Positions 34,194 to 45,268 of a stretch of 64,000 nucleotides of DNA are shown here, one piece after another. The position numbers were made by a program, and so were the translations under genes. Origin of the DNA: an uncultured Rhizobium sp. (GTDB taxonomy: Bacteria > Pseudomonadota > Alphaproteobacteria > Rhizobiales > Rhizobiaceae); contig CAMFIE010000003.1 in NCBI GenBank assembly GCA_945952315.1, positions 124,001-188,000 of the forward strand, written 5' to 3'. Below the pieces are notes generated by a model, which made no database searches, was not told the DNA's origin, and worked only from the letters and a program-made list of their open reading frames with translations. The stretch's first letter is position 1. The number at the start of each line of letters is the position of its first letter.

Positions 34194-36401
34194 ATGGCAG
34201 GCAGAAACAGGTCGGACAACAGGATCGAGCCTTCTTTCGAGGGCGAGCGACGGCGCACAGACGATGATTTCCGTCTGGACGCCGATGACCGGGTGACTGA
34301 CACGAAACCGCGCAAACGCAAGGAAGCGGGCAAGGGCGCGCACACACCGGCGCAGGAGCCGCGCGGACGCGGCAAATCCAGACCGCGCCCGCGTTCCTCC
34401 TTCGGTTTCTTCGGGCTTATTCGCCGCTTGCTCTACTGGATGATCGTGCTTGGCATCTGGGGTACAATCGCCGTTGCCGGTCTTGTGCTTTACTATGGCG
34501 CACGCATGCCGAGTGCCGACAGCTGGAAAATCCCGGAGCGACCGCCAAATGTGAAGATCACCGCTGTCGATGGCTCGGTTATCGCCAATCGCGGCGCCAC
34601 CGGCGGCGAGGAACTGACCCTTCAGGAAATGTCGCCCTATATTCCGATGGCGGTAGTGGCAATCGAGGACCGGCGGTTCTACAGCCATTTCGGGGTCGAT
34701 CCGCTGGGCCTTGGCCGTGCCATGGTGCGTAATGTTATGGCGGGACACATGATCCAGGGCGGCTCGACGCTGACGCAGCAGCTTGCCAAGAACCTGTTCC
34801 TCTCACCCGACCGCACACTGGAGCGCAAGGTGCAGGAAGTATTGCTGGCCCTGTGGCTGGAGCAGAAATATTCCAAGGATGAAATCCTGACCATGTATCT
34901 GAACCGGGTGTTTTTCGGTTCGAATGCCTATGGGGTGGAAGCGGCCTCGCGCCGCTATTTCAACAAATCCGCCCGCGATGTGACGCTGGGTGAAGCGGCC
35001 CTTCTCGCCGGACTTCTGAAGGCCCCCTCCCGGCTTTCGCCCGCCCGTGACCCGGATGCGGCCGAAGCGCGGGCACAGGTTGTGCTGGGTGCTATGCGCG
35101 ACGAGGGGCTGATCACCGAATCCGAAATCAAGACGGCCATGTCCTCGCCACCCACCAAGGCGAAGAGTTACTGGTCCGGCGCGCAATATTATGCTGCCGA
35201 CATGGTGATGGATGAGCTGCCATCGCTGATCGGTGGTGATGTGAAGCAGGATATCGTGGTCGACACGACCATCGACATGGGCCTTGAACGCCATGCGGAA
35301 GACGTGATTGCGCTCGCCATCGCCAAGAATGGCAAGAAATTCAACGTCTCCCAGGGCGCGCTGGTCTCGATTGACGGAACCGGTGCGATCCGCGCCGTGG
35401 TCGGTGGACGCGACTATGCAGCCAGCCAGTACAATCGGGCCACCAAGGCCAAGCGCCAGCCGGGCTCCGCCTTCAAGCCCTTCGTCTATGCGGCAGCGCT
35501 TGAAATGGGCGACACACCCGCAACCATCTATAATGATACCCGCATCCGGATTGGCAACTGGACGCCCGAAAACTACGAGGGCAAATATAATGGCCCGGTC
35601 AGTCTTGCCGAAGCGCTTGCCCGTTCGCTGAACACAGTAGCGGCCCAGCTTGTGATGCATGCGGGACCGGAGAGGGTCATCCAGCTTGCCCGTCGGCTTG
35701 GCATAACATCGGAACTGCAGAATAACGCATCGATTGCACTTGGCACTTCGGAAGTCTCGCTGATGGAGCTGACCGGAGCCTATGCCTCCTTCATGAATGG
35801 CGGCTACAAGGCGACCCCGCACATCATCCGCCGCATCACGACACCCGATGGCAAGGTGCTCTACGAAAACACCTATGACGAACCACCGCGCGTGCTCAGC
35901 GAAAAGGTGACGGTGGACATGAACTACATGATGGGTCAGGTCATCGCCATCGGCACCGGCAAGAAGGCAGCGCTTCCCGGCTGGCAGGTGGCGGGCAAGA
36001 CCGGCACCACGCAATCCTATCGCGACGCCCTGTTTCTGGGCTTTACCAGCAATCTGACGACCGGCGTCTGGTTTGGCAATGATGATGGCAAGTTCATGAA
36101 CAAGGTCACCGGCGGCGGCCTGCCTGCCATGACCTGGAAGAGCTTCATGGTGGCTGCCCATCAGGGGCTTTCGCCTGCGCCGCTGTTCGGCAACGGCCAG
36201 CCGTCCGAAAATCTGGGGCTCACCGTATCCGATGTGATTGCCGCCAGTACGGATGCCTATCCGGAGGCGCCGGCCGGGACCGATATCCAGAATGCCGACA
36301 TGACGCCGGACCCGAATCTGATGCCATCGCAGAACGGATCTGTGCTGGAAGGTCCGGTTCCGCGGCGAACAACGCTTCTCGATATCCTGATGGGCCGCTG
36401 A
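34194..36401 (+). CDS. Bifunctional penicillin-binding protein 1A family (transglycosylase/transpeptidase)
   Basis: A 735-residue membrane-anchored peptidoglycan polymerase. A basic, disordered cytoplasmic tail of about 77 residues precedes one membrane helix (about 78-101). The glycosyltransferase domain shows AIEDRRFYSHFGVDPLG (catalytic Glu158) and GGSTLTQQLAKNLFL. The transpeptidase has SAFK (Ser425 nucleophile), ARSLNTVAAQ (SxN) and GKTGTTQSYRD (KTG, about 600). I chose the ATG at 34194; a TTG at 34179 is also open. Length is average for rhizobial class A PBPs. It precedes dnaK, a synteny I recall from Sinorhizobium. Confidence 0.94.
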   Translation: MAGRNRSDNRIEPSFEGERRRTDDDFRLDADDRVTDTKPRKRKEAGKGAHTPAQEPRGRGKSRPRPRSSFGFFGLIRRLLYWMIVLGIWGTIAVAGLVLYYGARMPSADSWKIPERPPNVKITAVDGSVIANRGATGGEELTLQEMSPYIPMAVVAIEDRRFYSHFGVDPLGLGRAMVRNVMAGHMIQGGSTLTQQLAKNLFLSPDRTLERKVQEVLLALWLEQKYSKDEILTMYLNRVFFGSNAYGVEAASRRYFNKSARDVTLGEAALLAGLLKAPSRLSPARDPDAAEARAQVVLGAMRDEGLITESEIKTAMSSPPTKAKSYWSGAQYYAADMVMDELPSLIGGDVKQDIVVDTTIDMGLERHAEDVIALAIAKNGKKFNVSQGALVSIDGTGAIRAVVGGRDYAASQYNRATKAKRQPGSAFKPFVYAAALEMGDTPATIYNDTRIRIGNWTPENYEGKYNGPVSLAEALARSLNTVAAQLVMHAGPERVIQLARRLGITSELQNNASIALGTSEVSLMELTGAYASFMNGGYKATPHIIRRITTPDGKVLYENTYDEPPRVLSEKVTVDMNYMMGQVIAIGTGKKAALPGWQVAGKTGTTQSYRDALFLGFTSNLTTGVWFGNDDGKFMNKVTGGGLPAMTWKSFMVAAHQGLSPAPLFGNGQPSENLGLTVSDVIAASTDAYPEAPAGTDIQNADMTPDPNLMPSQNGSVLEGPVPRRTTLLDILMGR

Positions 36402-36512
36402 CGGCACGGCCCGCGCAAGGCGGTTGCGCTATTGCGGCTCCGTAGCGCTGCGCGGCCGACAAAGAAAACCGTCCTCCATGTCATTTTTGGCCTTTTCTTC
36501 CGGTCCGCATGC

Positions 36513-36544
36513 CTTGCAGGGATGAAAACCGCTTCTTATATACG
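36513..36544 (+). promoter_or_regulatory. Sigma-32-type heat-shock promoter of dnaK
   Basis: CTTG (36513-36516) and CTTATATACG (36535-36544) are separated by 18 bases. The -10 box fits every fixed position of the alphaproteobacterial RpoH consensus CYTATNTNNG. It lies about 110 bases upstream of the dnaK start. I see no CIRCE element (the HrcA operator) here. Confidence 0.72.
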
Positions 36545-36652
36545 CCGCATAACCGCAGCGATCACTGCGACTGAACTGAAATCATTCCCGTTAGGGGCTC
36601 TTATTCGGAATGCCTGACCGGGTTCCGGGAGCCTGCTTCAAGGAGAGTAGAC

Positions 36653-38566
<1,914 letters not shown>

Positions 38567-38631
38567 GGCCATCGACCGGGACCGGTCCCGACCGCTTGCC
38601 TTCAAAGGCAGCGGAACGAGAGCTTGATCCG

Positions 38632-38662
38632 AGCCGCGCGTCAGCCATGGCGCGCGGCTTTC
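38632..38662 (+). terminator. Hairpin between dnaK and dnaJ
   Basis: AGCCGCGCG (38632-38640) pairs perfectly with CGCGCGGCT (38651-38659), followed by TTC. A palindrome GGGACCGGTCCC sits just upstream (38578-38589). The tail is poor in T, so this is likely a partial terminator or mRNA stabiliser lowering dnaJ expression below dnaK. Confidence 0.5.
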
Positions 38663-38755
38663 AAGAACGTGGTCCCGCCTGTATCGTCCAGCACAATCCT
38701 TATCCATTGGGTCCATCGGGTCTCAATGGAGGACAAGACCGGAGCCTGAACCAGC

Positions 38756-39907
38756 ATGGCGAAAGCTGACTTTTACGAGACCCTGGGTGTCGGCAAGACC
38801 GCAGACGAGAAGGAGCTGAAGAGCGCCTTCCGCAAGCTGGCCATGAAGTATCACCCGGACAAGAACCCCGGCGATGCCGAGGCGGAAAAGAAGTTCAAGG
38901 AACTGAATGAAGCCTATGAAACACTGAAAGACCCGCAAAAGCGGGCTGCCTACGATCGTTATGGCCATGCCGCCTTCGAACAGGGCGGCGGTGGCTTCGG
39001 TGGCGGCGGCGGCTTTGGCGGCGGCGGTTTCGGTGGCGGCGGCTTCTCCGACATTTTCGAGGATATCTTTGGCGAGATGATGGGCGGTGGCCGGGCCCGC
39101 CGTGGCTCTGGTGGTCGCGAGCGCGGGGCGGACCTGCGCTACAATATGGAAATCTCGCTCGAGGAAAGCTTTACCGGCAAGACGGCGCAGATCCGCGTGC
39201 CGACAGCAATCACCTGCGATGCCTGTACCGGCACCGGTGCGAAGCCCGGTTCAAAGCCGGTGTCCTGCGGCACCTGTCACGGCTCCGGCCGGGTACGCTC
39301 TGCACAGGGTTTCTTCTCCGTGGAACGCACCTGCCCGACCTGTCAGGGCCGCGGCCAGACGATTTCCGACCCTTGCGGCAAATGCCACGGCCATGGCCGG
39401 GTTACCGAAGAGCGCTCGCTTTCGGTCAACATTCCGGCGGGGATCGAAGACGGCACGCGCATTCGCCTGCAGGGCGAAGGGGAAGCCGGATTGCGCGGCG
39501 GACCCGCGGGCGATCTCTATATCTTCCTGTCGGTGGCACCGCATCCGTTCTTCAAGCGAGACGGAGCCGATCTCTATTGCACCGTGCCGGTATCGATGAC
39601 AACGGCTGCCCTTGGCGGCAAGTTCGATGTGACGACACTCGACGGCAGCAAGTCGCGGGTGACGATCCCGGAGGGCACCCAGGCCGGAAAGCAGTTCCGC
39701 CTGAAGGGCAAGGGCATGCCGGTGTTGCGCTCCCAGCAGGTGGGTGATCTCTATATCCAGATTCATATCGAGACACCACAGAAGCTGACAAAGCGCCAGC
39801 GCGAACTGTTGCAGGAATTCGAACAGATTTCCTCGAAGGAAAACAATCCGGAAAGTGCAGGTTTTTTTGCCCGCATGAAGGATTTCTTCGATACGCTGAG
39901 TGACTGA
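38756..39907 (+). CDS. dnaJ: Chaperone protein DnaJ
   Basis: A 383-residue type I J-protein. The J domain with its HPD triad ([11 protein letters not shown], about 31-41) stimulates DnaK ATPase; a Gly/Phe-rich linker follows (about 76-100, [15 protein letters not shown]); then a zinc domain with four CxxCxGxG repeats ([32 protein letters not shown]) and the C-terminal substrate domains. The stop at 39907 is followed by a small hairpin. It is downstream of dnaK, as usual. Confidence 0.98.
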   Translation: MAKADFYETLGVGKTADEKELKSAFRKLAMKYHPDKNPGDAEAEKKFKELNEAYETLKDPQKRAAYDRYGHAAFEQGGGGFGGGGGFGGGGFGGGGFSDIFEDIFGEMMGGGRARRGSGGRERGADLRYNMEISLEESFTGKTAQIRVPTAITCDACTGTGAKPGSKPVSCGTCHGSGRVRSAQGFFSVERTCPTCQGRGQTISDPCGKCHGHGRVTEERSLSVNIPAGIEDGTRIRLQGEGEAGLRGGPAGDLYIFLSVAPHPFFKRDGADLYCTVPVSMTTAALGGKFDVTTLDGSKSRVTIPEGTQAGKQFRLKGKGMPVLRSQQVGDLYIQIHIETPQKLTKRQRELLQEFEQISSKENNPESAGFFARMKDFFDTLSD

Positions 39908-39933
39908 CGGGCAAGCGCCGCAAAACCTACCTG

Positions 39934-39957
39934 AAGGCGGGATTCACCCCGCCTTTC
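39934..39957 (+). terminator. Short hairpin after dnaJ
   Basis: AAGGCGGG (39934-39941) pairs with CCCGCCTT (39948-39955), followed by T then CGCC. It is a plausible but weak terminator, 26 bases after the dnaJ stop. Confidence 0.55.
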
Positions 39958-40042
39958 GCCTATTGGCAAGGCGTTTCGAAAACGGATGCAAGACCCGGGC
40001 GAACAGGCTATAGGACGGATCGCCCGTGCAACCGGATCATCC

Positions 40043-41167
40043 ATGCCACACAAGGTTTTCATTGAGGAACTGAGGCTCGCCGCCTTCCGCAACTATGCGG
40101 AAGCTGCGCTTGTGCTTGACCAGCGCCATGTGGTTCTGACCGGTGACAATGGATCGGGAAAGACCAATCTGCTGGAAGCGATCTCCTTCCTTTCACCGGG
40201 CAAGGGCATGCGCCGGGCGGCCTATGCCGACGTGGTCAATGACGCTTCGGACAACGGCTTTTCGATCTTTGCGCGGCTGCACGGCATGGAAGGCGAGGTG
40301 GAGATCGGCACCGGTTGCGAGACCCGGGAGGAAGGCGCGGCCAGACGGCTGAAAATCAACGGCACCCAGGCAAAAAGCGCCGACGAGCTGACCGATCACC
40401 TGCGCGTCGCCTGGCTGACCCCTGCCATGGACGGCCTATTTACCGGTCCAGCGGGCGACAGGCGCCGCTTTCTTGACCGGCTGGTGTTGTCGATCGATCC
40501 GGCCCATGGCCGCCGGGCAAACGATTTCGAGCGCGCCATGCGAAGCCGCAACCGACTTCTGTCCGAAGGGCGCATGGATCCGGTCTGGCTGAGAGGCCTG
40601 GAACAACAGATGGCCGAACTGGGCATCGCGATGGCACTCGCAAGACGGGATATGCTTGGCTATCTCGCCCATCTGATTGCTGAAACCCAGGGCCACTCGC
40701 CCTTTCCCTCGGCAGGCCTGACACTGACCGGATTTCTTGATCAGGGGCTTGAGCGCCCAGCCGTCGAGCTTGAAGAAGACTATGCGTCCATGCTGGCCGA
40801 AGGTCGGTATCGCGACGCGAGCGCCGGGCGCACACTGGAAGGTCCGCACCGCGCCGACCTTCTCGTCTTTCATACCGAGAAGAACATGGATGCCGCCCGT
40901 TGCTCGACCGGCGAACAGAAGGCACTGCTGATCGGTCTGGTTCTCGCCCATGCCCGGCTTGTGGCCAATATGACCGGCCATGCGCCGCTGCTTTTGCTGG
41001 ATGAAATCGCAGCCCATCTTGACGAAGGCCGCCGCGCGGCTCTGTTCAACCTGATCGACGAGCTTGGCGGACAGGCTTTCATGACGGGGACCGACCGACT
41101 GCTTTTCAACGCGCTTGACGATCGCGCCCGCTATTTTACCGTCGCGGCCGGAAAGCTTTACGGCTAG
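40043..41167 (+). CDS. recF: DNA replication and repair protein RecF
   Basis: A 374-residue SMC-like ATPase that loads RecA at gaps with RecO and RecR. The start is MPHKVFIEELRLAAFRNYAEA; the Walker A GDNGSGKTNLLEAISFL is at 34-50; and LEGPHRADLLV, CSTGEQKALLIGLVLAHA (signature) and LLLLDEIAAHLDEGRRAALF (Walker B) follow. The ATG at 40043 was chosen over a frame from 39986 because the family N-terminus begins there. It is away from dnaA-dnaN-gyrB, as I recall for other Rhizobiales. moeB starts 9 bases after its stop. Confidence 0.95.
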   Translation: MPHKVFIEELRLAAFRNYAEAALVLDQRHVVLTGDNGSGKTNLLEAISFLSPGKGMRRAAYADVVNDASDNGFSIFARLHGMEGEVEIGTGCETREEGAARRLKINGTQAKSADELTDHLRVAWLTPAMDGLFTGPAGDRRRFLDRLVLSIDPAHGRRANDFERAMRSRNRLLSEGRMDPVWLRGLEQQMAELGIAMALARRDMLGYLAHLIAETQGHSPFPSAGLTLTGFLDQGLERPAVELEEDYASMLAEGRYRDASAGRTLEGPHRADLLVFHTEKNMDAARCSTGEQKALLIGLVLAHARLVANMTGHAPLLLLDEIAAHLDEGRRAALFNLIDELGGQAFMTGTDRLLFNALDDRARYFTVAAGKLYG

Positions 41168-41176
41168 GATTACGGC

Positions 41177-41947
41177 ATGGAGCACGAAGACAGCCTCAGC
41201 GCCGAAGAGATCGAACGCTACAAGCGCCATATCCTTTTGCCGGAAATCGGTGGGCCGGGACAGCAGGCGTTGAAGCGGGCGCGTGTTCTGGTGCTCGGTG
41301 CCGGTGGACTTGGAGCGCCGGTGCTGCACTATCTGGGTGCAGCCGGTGTCGGCACGCTGGGCATCGCAGATGATGATCGCGTCTCGCTTTCCAACCTGCA
41401 AAGGCAGGTGATCCACGATACCGGTACACTGGGCGAAGAAAAGACCGAAAGTGCAGCGCGCGCGCTCGCAAGGCTCAATCCGCATGTGCGGGTCATCCGT
41501 TTCGGGGAACGCCTGACGGGAGATAGTGCTGCCCGTCTTCTCTCCGGTTTTGATCTGCTGATCGACGGAACGGACAATTTCGATACCCGTTATGCGGCCG
41601 CAGATGCGGCGGAAGCCGCCCATATTCCGCTCGTCACCGGTGCTGTCGGGCGCTTCGATGGCTCTGTCACCGTTCTGAAACCCCATGAAACGGATACGGA
41701 TGGCAACCCCTATCCGACCTATCGCGATCTCTTCCCCACCCCTCCCCCGCCTGGTCTTGTTCCCGTCTGTGCGGAAGCAGGCGTGATCGGTGCGCTCACC
41801 GGCGTGATCGGCACGCTGATGGCCATGGAAGCGATCAAACTGATAACCGGCATTGGTGAACCGCTCGTCGGACGTCTGCTTCTCTACGATGGGCTCGCCG
41901 CCCGCTTCGATACGGTGCGCTACCGCCGCCGGGCTGCAAAACCGTGA
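41177..41947 (+). CDS. moeB: MoeB/ThiF/HesA-family adenylyltransferase, zinc cysteines not seen
   Basis: A 256-residue E1-like enzyme that adenylates the C-terminus of a sulfur-carrier protein such as MoaD. The nucleotide-binding VLVLGAGGLGAPVLHYLGAAGVG and the DDDRVSLSNLQRQVIHDTGTLGEEK stretch are clear, as is the conserved cysteine in VPVCAEAGVIGALTGVIG. The CxxC motif usually just before it is replaced by YPTYRDLFP, and the C-terminal CxxC is absent as the protein ends at RRAAKP. It overlaps the GNAT gene by 4 bases and lies 9 bases after recF. A role in thiamine synthesis (ThiF) is an alternative. Confidence 0.9.
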   Translation: MEHEDSLSAEEIERYKRHILLPEIGGPGQQALKRARVLVLGAGGLGAPVLHYLGAAGVGTLGIADDDRVSLSNLQRQVIHDTGTLGEEKTESAARALARLNPHVRVIRFGERLTGDSAARLLSGFDLLIDGTDNFDTRYAAADAAEAAHIPLVTGAVGRFDGSVTVLKPHETDTDGNPYPTYRDLFPTPPPPGLVPVCAEAGVIGALTGVIGTLMAMEAIKLITGIGEPLVGRLLLYDGLAARFDTVRYRRRAAKP

Positions 41948-42435
41948 CAGTCCAGGGACCACGGACCATCGATCCCGACCGGGACGACATGGAGGCGCTT
42001 CGCCAGCTCGTCCTCGCAGCCTTTGCCTCTATGGATGGTGTGATCGATCCGCCTTCCTCCGCCCTCCAGTTGACCGCCGACAGTCTGCGTGAAAAGGCAA
42101 GGCACGAGACCGGTTTTGTTATCGAGGATCGCGGGGTGCCCCTCGCCTGCCTCTTTGCGCGCGACGAACCGCCCGATACGCTCTATATCGGCAAGTTCGC
42201 CGTTTTACCGGCCTTTCAGGGAAAGGGTTTCGGACGCCTGCTGATGAGCGCGGCAGAAGATCATGCCAGAGCCCGGGGCTTTTCCCGGCTGCGTCTGGAG
42301 ACACGGGTGGAACTGGTGGAGAACCATGCCACCTTCCGTCATTTCGGCTTTGAAAAATCGGCGGAAAACAGCCATCCCGGCTATGACCGCCCCACCTCTA
42401 TTGAAATGGTGAGGCTGCTTCCGAAGCGCGATTAA
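41944..42435 (+). CDS. GNAT-family N-acetyltransferase
   Basis: A 163-residue acetyltransferase of unknown substrate. The acetyl-CoA motif VLPAFQGKGFGRLLMSAAEDHARARGFSRLRLET is at about 84-117, and LVENHATFRHFGFEKSAENSH is the usual motif B region. It begins with GTG overlapping the moeB stop. The operon position after recF and moeB says little about its target. It converges with the hydroxyacid dehydrogenase gene across 43 A+T-rich bases. Confidence 0.9.
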   Translation: MTVQGPRTIDPDRDDMEALRQLVLAAFASMDGVIDPPSSALQLTADSLREKARHETGFVIEDRGVPLACLFARDEPPDTLYIGKFAVLPAFQGKGFGRLLMSAAEDHARARGFSRLRLETRVELVENHATFRHFGFEKSAENSHPGYDRPTSIEMVRLLPKRD

Positions 42436-42478
42436 CCGAATTCGAGTTAATATATAATTTTATTATAATAACAATGAT

Positions 42479-43483
42479 TTATGCCCGGTTCGGCAACACA
42501 CGGTTCGGCGGTCGATGGCCGTCGAAATAGGTCCGGATATTGATGATCACCTTGTCACCCATATCGATGCGGCCCTCGATCGTCGCCGACGACATATGCG
42601 GCAGGAGCGTGACCTTGCCTTCCTGCGCCAGCTTGATCAGCTTCGGATTGACCCGCGGTTCGTTCTCGAACACATCGAGACCGGCACCGGCAATCTTTCC
42701 GGCACGCAGGCAGGAGATCAGCGCTGCCTCATCGATCACATCGCCGCGTGCGGTGTTGACGATATAGCTGGTCGGCTGCATGAGCGCGAGCCTGCGAGCA
42801 GACATCAGGTGGAACGTCGCGGGTGTCGAGGGGCAATTGATCGACACGATATCAACCCGGGCCAGCATCTGGTCAAGGCTGTCCCAATAGGTGGCCTCCA
42901 GCGCCTCTTCCGTGGCCGGGCTCACCCGCTTGCGGTTGTGGTAGTGGATTGACAGGCCGAAAGCCTTGGCGCGGCGGGCAACAGCCGTGCCGATGCGACC
43001 CATGCCGATGATGCCAATGCGCTTGCCCCAGATGCGGTGGCCCAGCATCCAGGTGGGCGACCAGCCCGCCCATTCACCGCCCTTGTCGGTCAGAATACGG
43101 GCCCCTTCGGCAAGGCGGCGCGGCACGGCGAGCAGGAGCGCCATGGTCATATCCGCCGTGTCTTCGGAAAGCACGTTCGGCGTATTGGTCACGGTGATGC
43201 CCTTTTTGGCCGCCGCATCCACATCGATATGATCGACGCCGTTGGAAAAGCTTGCAATCAGCTTCAGCTGCGGGCCTGCCGCCTCGATCAGATCCGCGTC
43301 GATGCGATCCGTTACCGTCGGCACCAGCACATCGGCAGTTTGCACTGCGTGCTTCAGCTCTTCTGCGCTACGCGGCGCATCGTCCATGTTCAGCTCGGCA
43401 TCGAACAATTCCCGCATGCGGGTTTCCACCGCGTCCGGCAACTTGCGAGTGATGTAAACCTTGGGTTTTTTCTTGAGCGTCAT
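42479..43483 (-). CDS. D-2-hydroxyacid dehydrogenase, glyoxylate reductase-like
   Basis: A 334-residue NAD(P)-dependent dehydrogenase. The Rossmann motif GKRIGIIGMGRIGTAVARRAKAFG is at about 150-173; NTARGDVIDEAALISCL and LPHMSSATIEGRIDMGD (catalytic His) match the GyaR/GhrB glyoxylate reductase branch. I start at the ATG at 43483 (MTLKKKPKVYITRKLPD); a TTG four codons upstream is less likely. Together with ghrA it gives two glyoxylate or hydroxypyruvate reductases in the window, though the two proteins are only distantly alike. It stands alone. Confidence 0.92.
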   Translation of the reverse strand: MTLKKKPKVYITRKLPDAVETRMRELFDAELNMDDAPRSAEELKHAVQTADVLVPTVTDRIDADLIEAAGPQLKLIASFSNGVDHIDVDAAAKKGITVTNTPNVLSEDTADMTMALLLAVPRRLAEGARILTDKGGEWAGWSPTWMLGHRIWGKRIGIIGMGRIGTAVARRAKAFGLSIHYHNRKRVSPATEEALEATYWDSLDQMLARVDIVSINCPSTPATFHLMSARRLALMQPTSYIVNTARGDVIDEAALISCLRAGKIAGAGLDVFENEPRVNPKLIKLAQEGKVTLLPHMSSATIEGRIDMGDKVIINIRTYFDGHRPPNRVLPNRA

Positions 43484-43670
43484 GGGAGCTTTCAACGGCT
43501 TGTTCAGGTCTCATTAACCAAAAGAGACGATAAAATCCAGTCTGGCGATTTCTAACAGACCTGCGGGCGAAGACAAACACCCGTGCGGTTGAGCCTGTTG
43601 AAATCATCACCCGGCTCCGGTGCAGGGTTTGTTACCGGACTGAGTATCAGAAACAGAAGCGGCGTAACCC

Positions 43671-44231
43671 ATGCAGATGCCATTTCCCTTGCGCGTTGCC
43701 GTTCCCTTGAAGATGCTGGTCGCTCTTCTGGTCACAGGCCTTATGCTTGTTCATCCAGGTCTTGCGGCCGCGCAGGCCGTGAGCAAGGGTCCGAGCGGAT
43801 TGCCATTGCCACGTTTCGTCAGCCTGAAATCGAAGAAGGTCAATCTGCGGGTTGGCCCGGGCACCACCTATGCTGCATCCTGGATGTACCTGAAGGCCGG
43901 CTTGCCTGTTGAAATCATACAGGAATATGACAACTGGCGCCGCATCCGCGATGCGGACGGCACGGAAGGCTGGGTCAATCAGGCGCTGCTTTCCGGCCAG
44001 CGCACAGCCGTCACGGCGCCCTGGATGAAGGGCAAGGGAGATGGCGTCTATGTCAACATGCGCCGCGACCCGCAGGCCAATGCCGCCATCATCGCCAAGC
44101 TCGAACCGGGCGTGGTGGTGAAACTCGTCGAGTGCAATGGCGACTGGTGTGAGGCCGACTATGACGGCACCGAGGGCTGGCTCTCCCAGGCGGAGATCTG
44201 GGGCGCCTATCCCGCCGAAGTCTTCAAATAG
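43671..44231 (+). CDS. Exported protein with two SH3-like domains
   Basis: A 186-residue protein. A signal peptide covers about 1-35 (LKMLVALLVTGLMLVHPGLAAAQA). Two bacterial SH3-type domains follow: one at about 50-110 (LKSKKVNLRVGPGTTYAASW ... GTEGWVNQALL) and one at about 120-180 (GDGVYVNMRRDPQANAAIIAKL ... GTEGWLSQAEIWGAYP). Such domains bind cell-wall peptides or other periplasmic proteins; the protein has no enzyme domain. It probably acts in the periplasm. Divergent from the hydroxyacid dehydrogenase gene, with 187 bases between. Confidence 0.9.
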   Translation: MQMPFPLRVAVPLKMLVALLVTGLMLVHPGLAAAQAVSKGPSGLPLPRFVSLKSKKVNLRVGPGTTYAASWMYLKAGLPVEIIQEYDNWRRIRDADGTEGWVNQALLSGQRTAVTAPWMKGKGDGVYVNMRRDPQANAAIIAKLEPGVVVKLVECNGDWCEADYDGTEGWLSQAEIWGAYPAEVFK

Positions 44232-44252
44232 GTCTCAGGCGCCGGTCAGGCC

Positions 44253-45248
44253 TCAGATGAGGCCCGCCTTTTTCCCCGCATCCTTCAGCGATCCGAGCGG
44301 GCGCGGCCCGATCTGCTGGATGACAATACCTGCTGCAAGGCAGCCGAGCTTTCCGCAAAGCTCCAGCTCGAGACCCTGCGTATAGCCATAGAGAAAACCG
44401 GCCGCAAACAGATCACCCGCGCCGGTCGTGTCGACCAGCTCGCGGATCGTGGTGGCGGCAACGGGAATGCGCTCGCTGCCCTTCAGGATTACGGCACCGT
44501 CTTCGCTCATCGTCACGGCGGCAAGCTTGCAATCGGCAGCAAGCAGCGTCAGCGCCCTGTCGAAATCATCGGTTTCATAAAGCGAGAGCGTTTCCTCGCG
44601 ATTGGCAAAGACGATATCCACCGTGCCGGAACGCATGAGATCGAGAAATTCGGACCGGTAGCGTCCGACGCAGAAGCTGTCGGAAAGCGTCATCGAGGTT
44701 TCGCGGCCATTCGCATGGGCAATGCGGCAGCACTCGACGATGGCTTCCTTGGCTCGCGGCGGATCCCATAGATAGCCTTCGAAATAGGTAACCTTGGCAT
44801 CGGCGACCACATCGGGCTCCACATCGTCCGGTCCGAGCTCGACGCAGGCGCCAAGATAGGTATTCATCGAACGCTCGCCATCCGGGGTCACGAAGATCAT
44901 CGAGCGGGCGGTCGGCGGAAAGGTGCCCTTCGGCGCGGTTTCGTAATGCACACCCTGCGCGCGGATATCATGGGTGAAGATGCGGCCGAGCTGATCGTCT
45001 GCCACCTTGCCGAAATAGGCGGCCCGGCCGCCAAAGCTTGCAACACCGGCCGCCGTATTGCCCGCACTGCCACCCGACGCCTCGATGGCCGGGCCCATGC
45101 GGCAATAAAGAAGCTCAGCCCGCTCGGCGTCAATCAGGTTCATTGCCGCTTTTGTAATCGCATTGTCGGCAAGGAACTGATCCTCGCAGCGGGAGATGAT
45201 GTCGACAATCGCGTTGCCGACGGTCAGCACGTCAAATCTGGTGGTCAA
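44253..45248 (-). CDS. PfkB-family carbohydrate/adenosine kinase
   Basis: A 331-residue ribokinase-type kinase. The two PfkB signatures are visible: GGSAGNTAAGVASFGGRAAYFGKV (about 59-82) and DTTGAGDLFAAGFLYGYTQGLEL (about 268-290), with the catalytic aspartate in GAGD. The N-terminus RFDVLTVGNAIVDIISRCEDQFL is common to rhizobial proteins annotated as adenosine kinase. It would phosphorylate a nucleoside or sugar with ATP. Adenosine as substrate is likely by family, not proven. It is divergent from the AEC transporter across 179 bases. Confidence 0.88.
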   Translation of the reverse strand: MTTRFDVLTVGNAIVDIISRCEDQFLADNAITKAAMNLIDAERAELLYCRMGPAIEASGGSAGNTAAGVASFGGRAAYFGKVADDQLGRIFTHDIRAQGVHYETAPKGTFPPTARSMIFVTPDGERSMNTYLGACVELGPDDVEPDVVADAKVTYFEGYLWDPPRAKEAIVECCRIAHANGRETSMTLSDSFCVGRYRSEFLDLMRSGTVDIVFANREETLSLYETDDFDRALTLLAADCKLAAVTMSEDGAVILKGSERIPVAATTIRELVDTTGAGDLFAAGFLYGYTQGLELELCGKLGCLAAGIVIQQIGPRPLGSLKDAGKKAGLI

Positions 45249-45268
45249 GGAAGGCGCCCCGGTGAATA

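Noticed and set aside
34803-36407. A 534-codon minus-strand frame opposite the PBP1A gene
   Set aside because: Shadow of a well-supported coding sequence. The product has no recognisable domain and is His/Gly/Arg-rich like other antisense shadows here.
40436-41962. A 508-codon minus-strand frame across recF and moeB
   Set aside because: It is antisense to two confident genes and shows no motif; it arises from codon composition.
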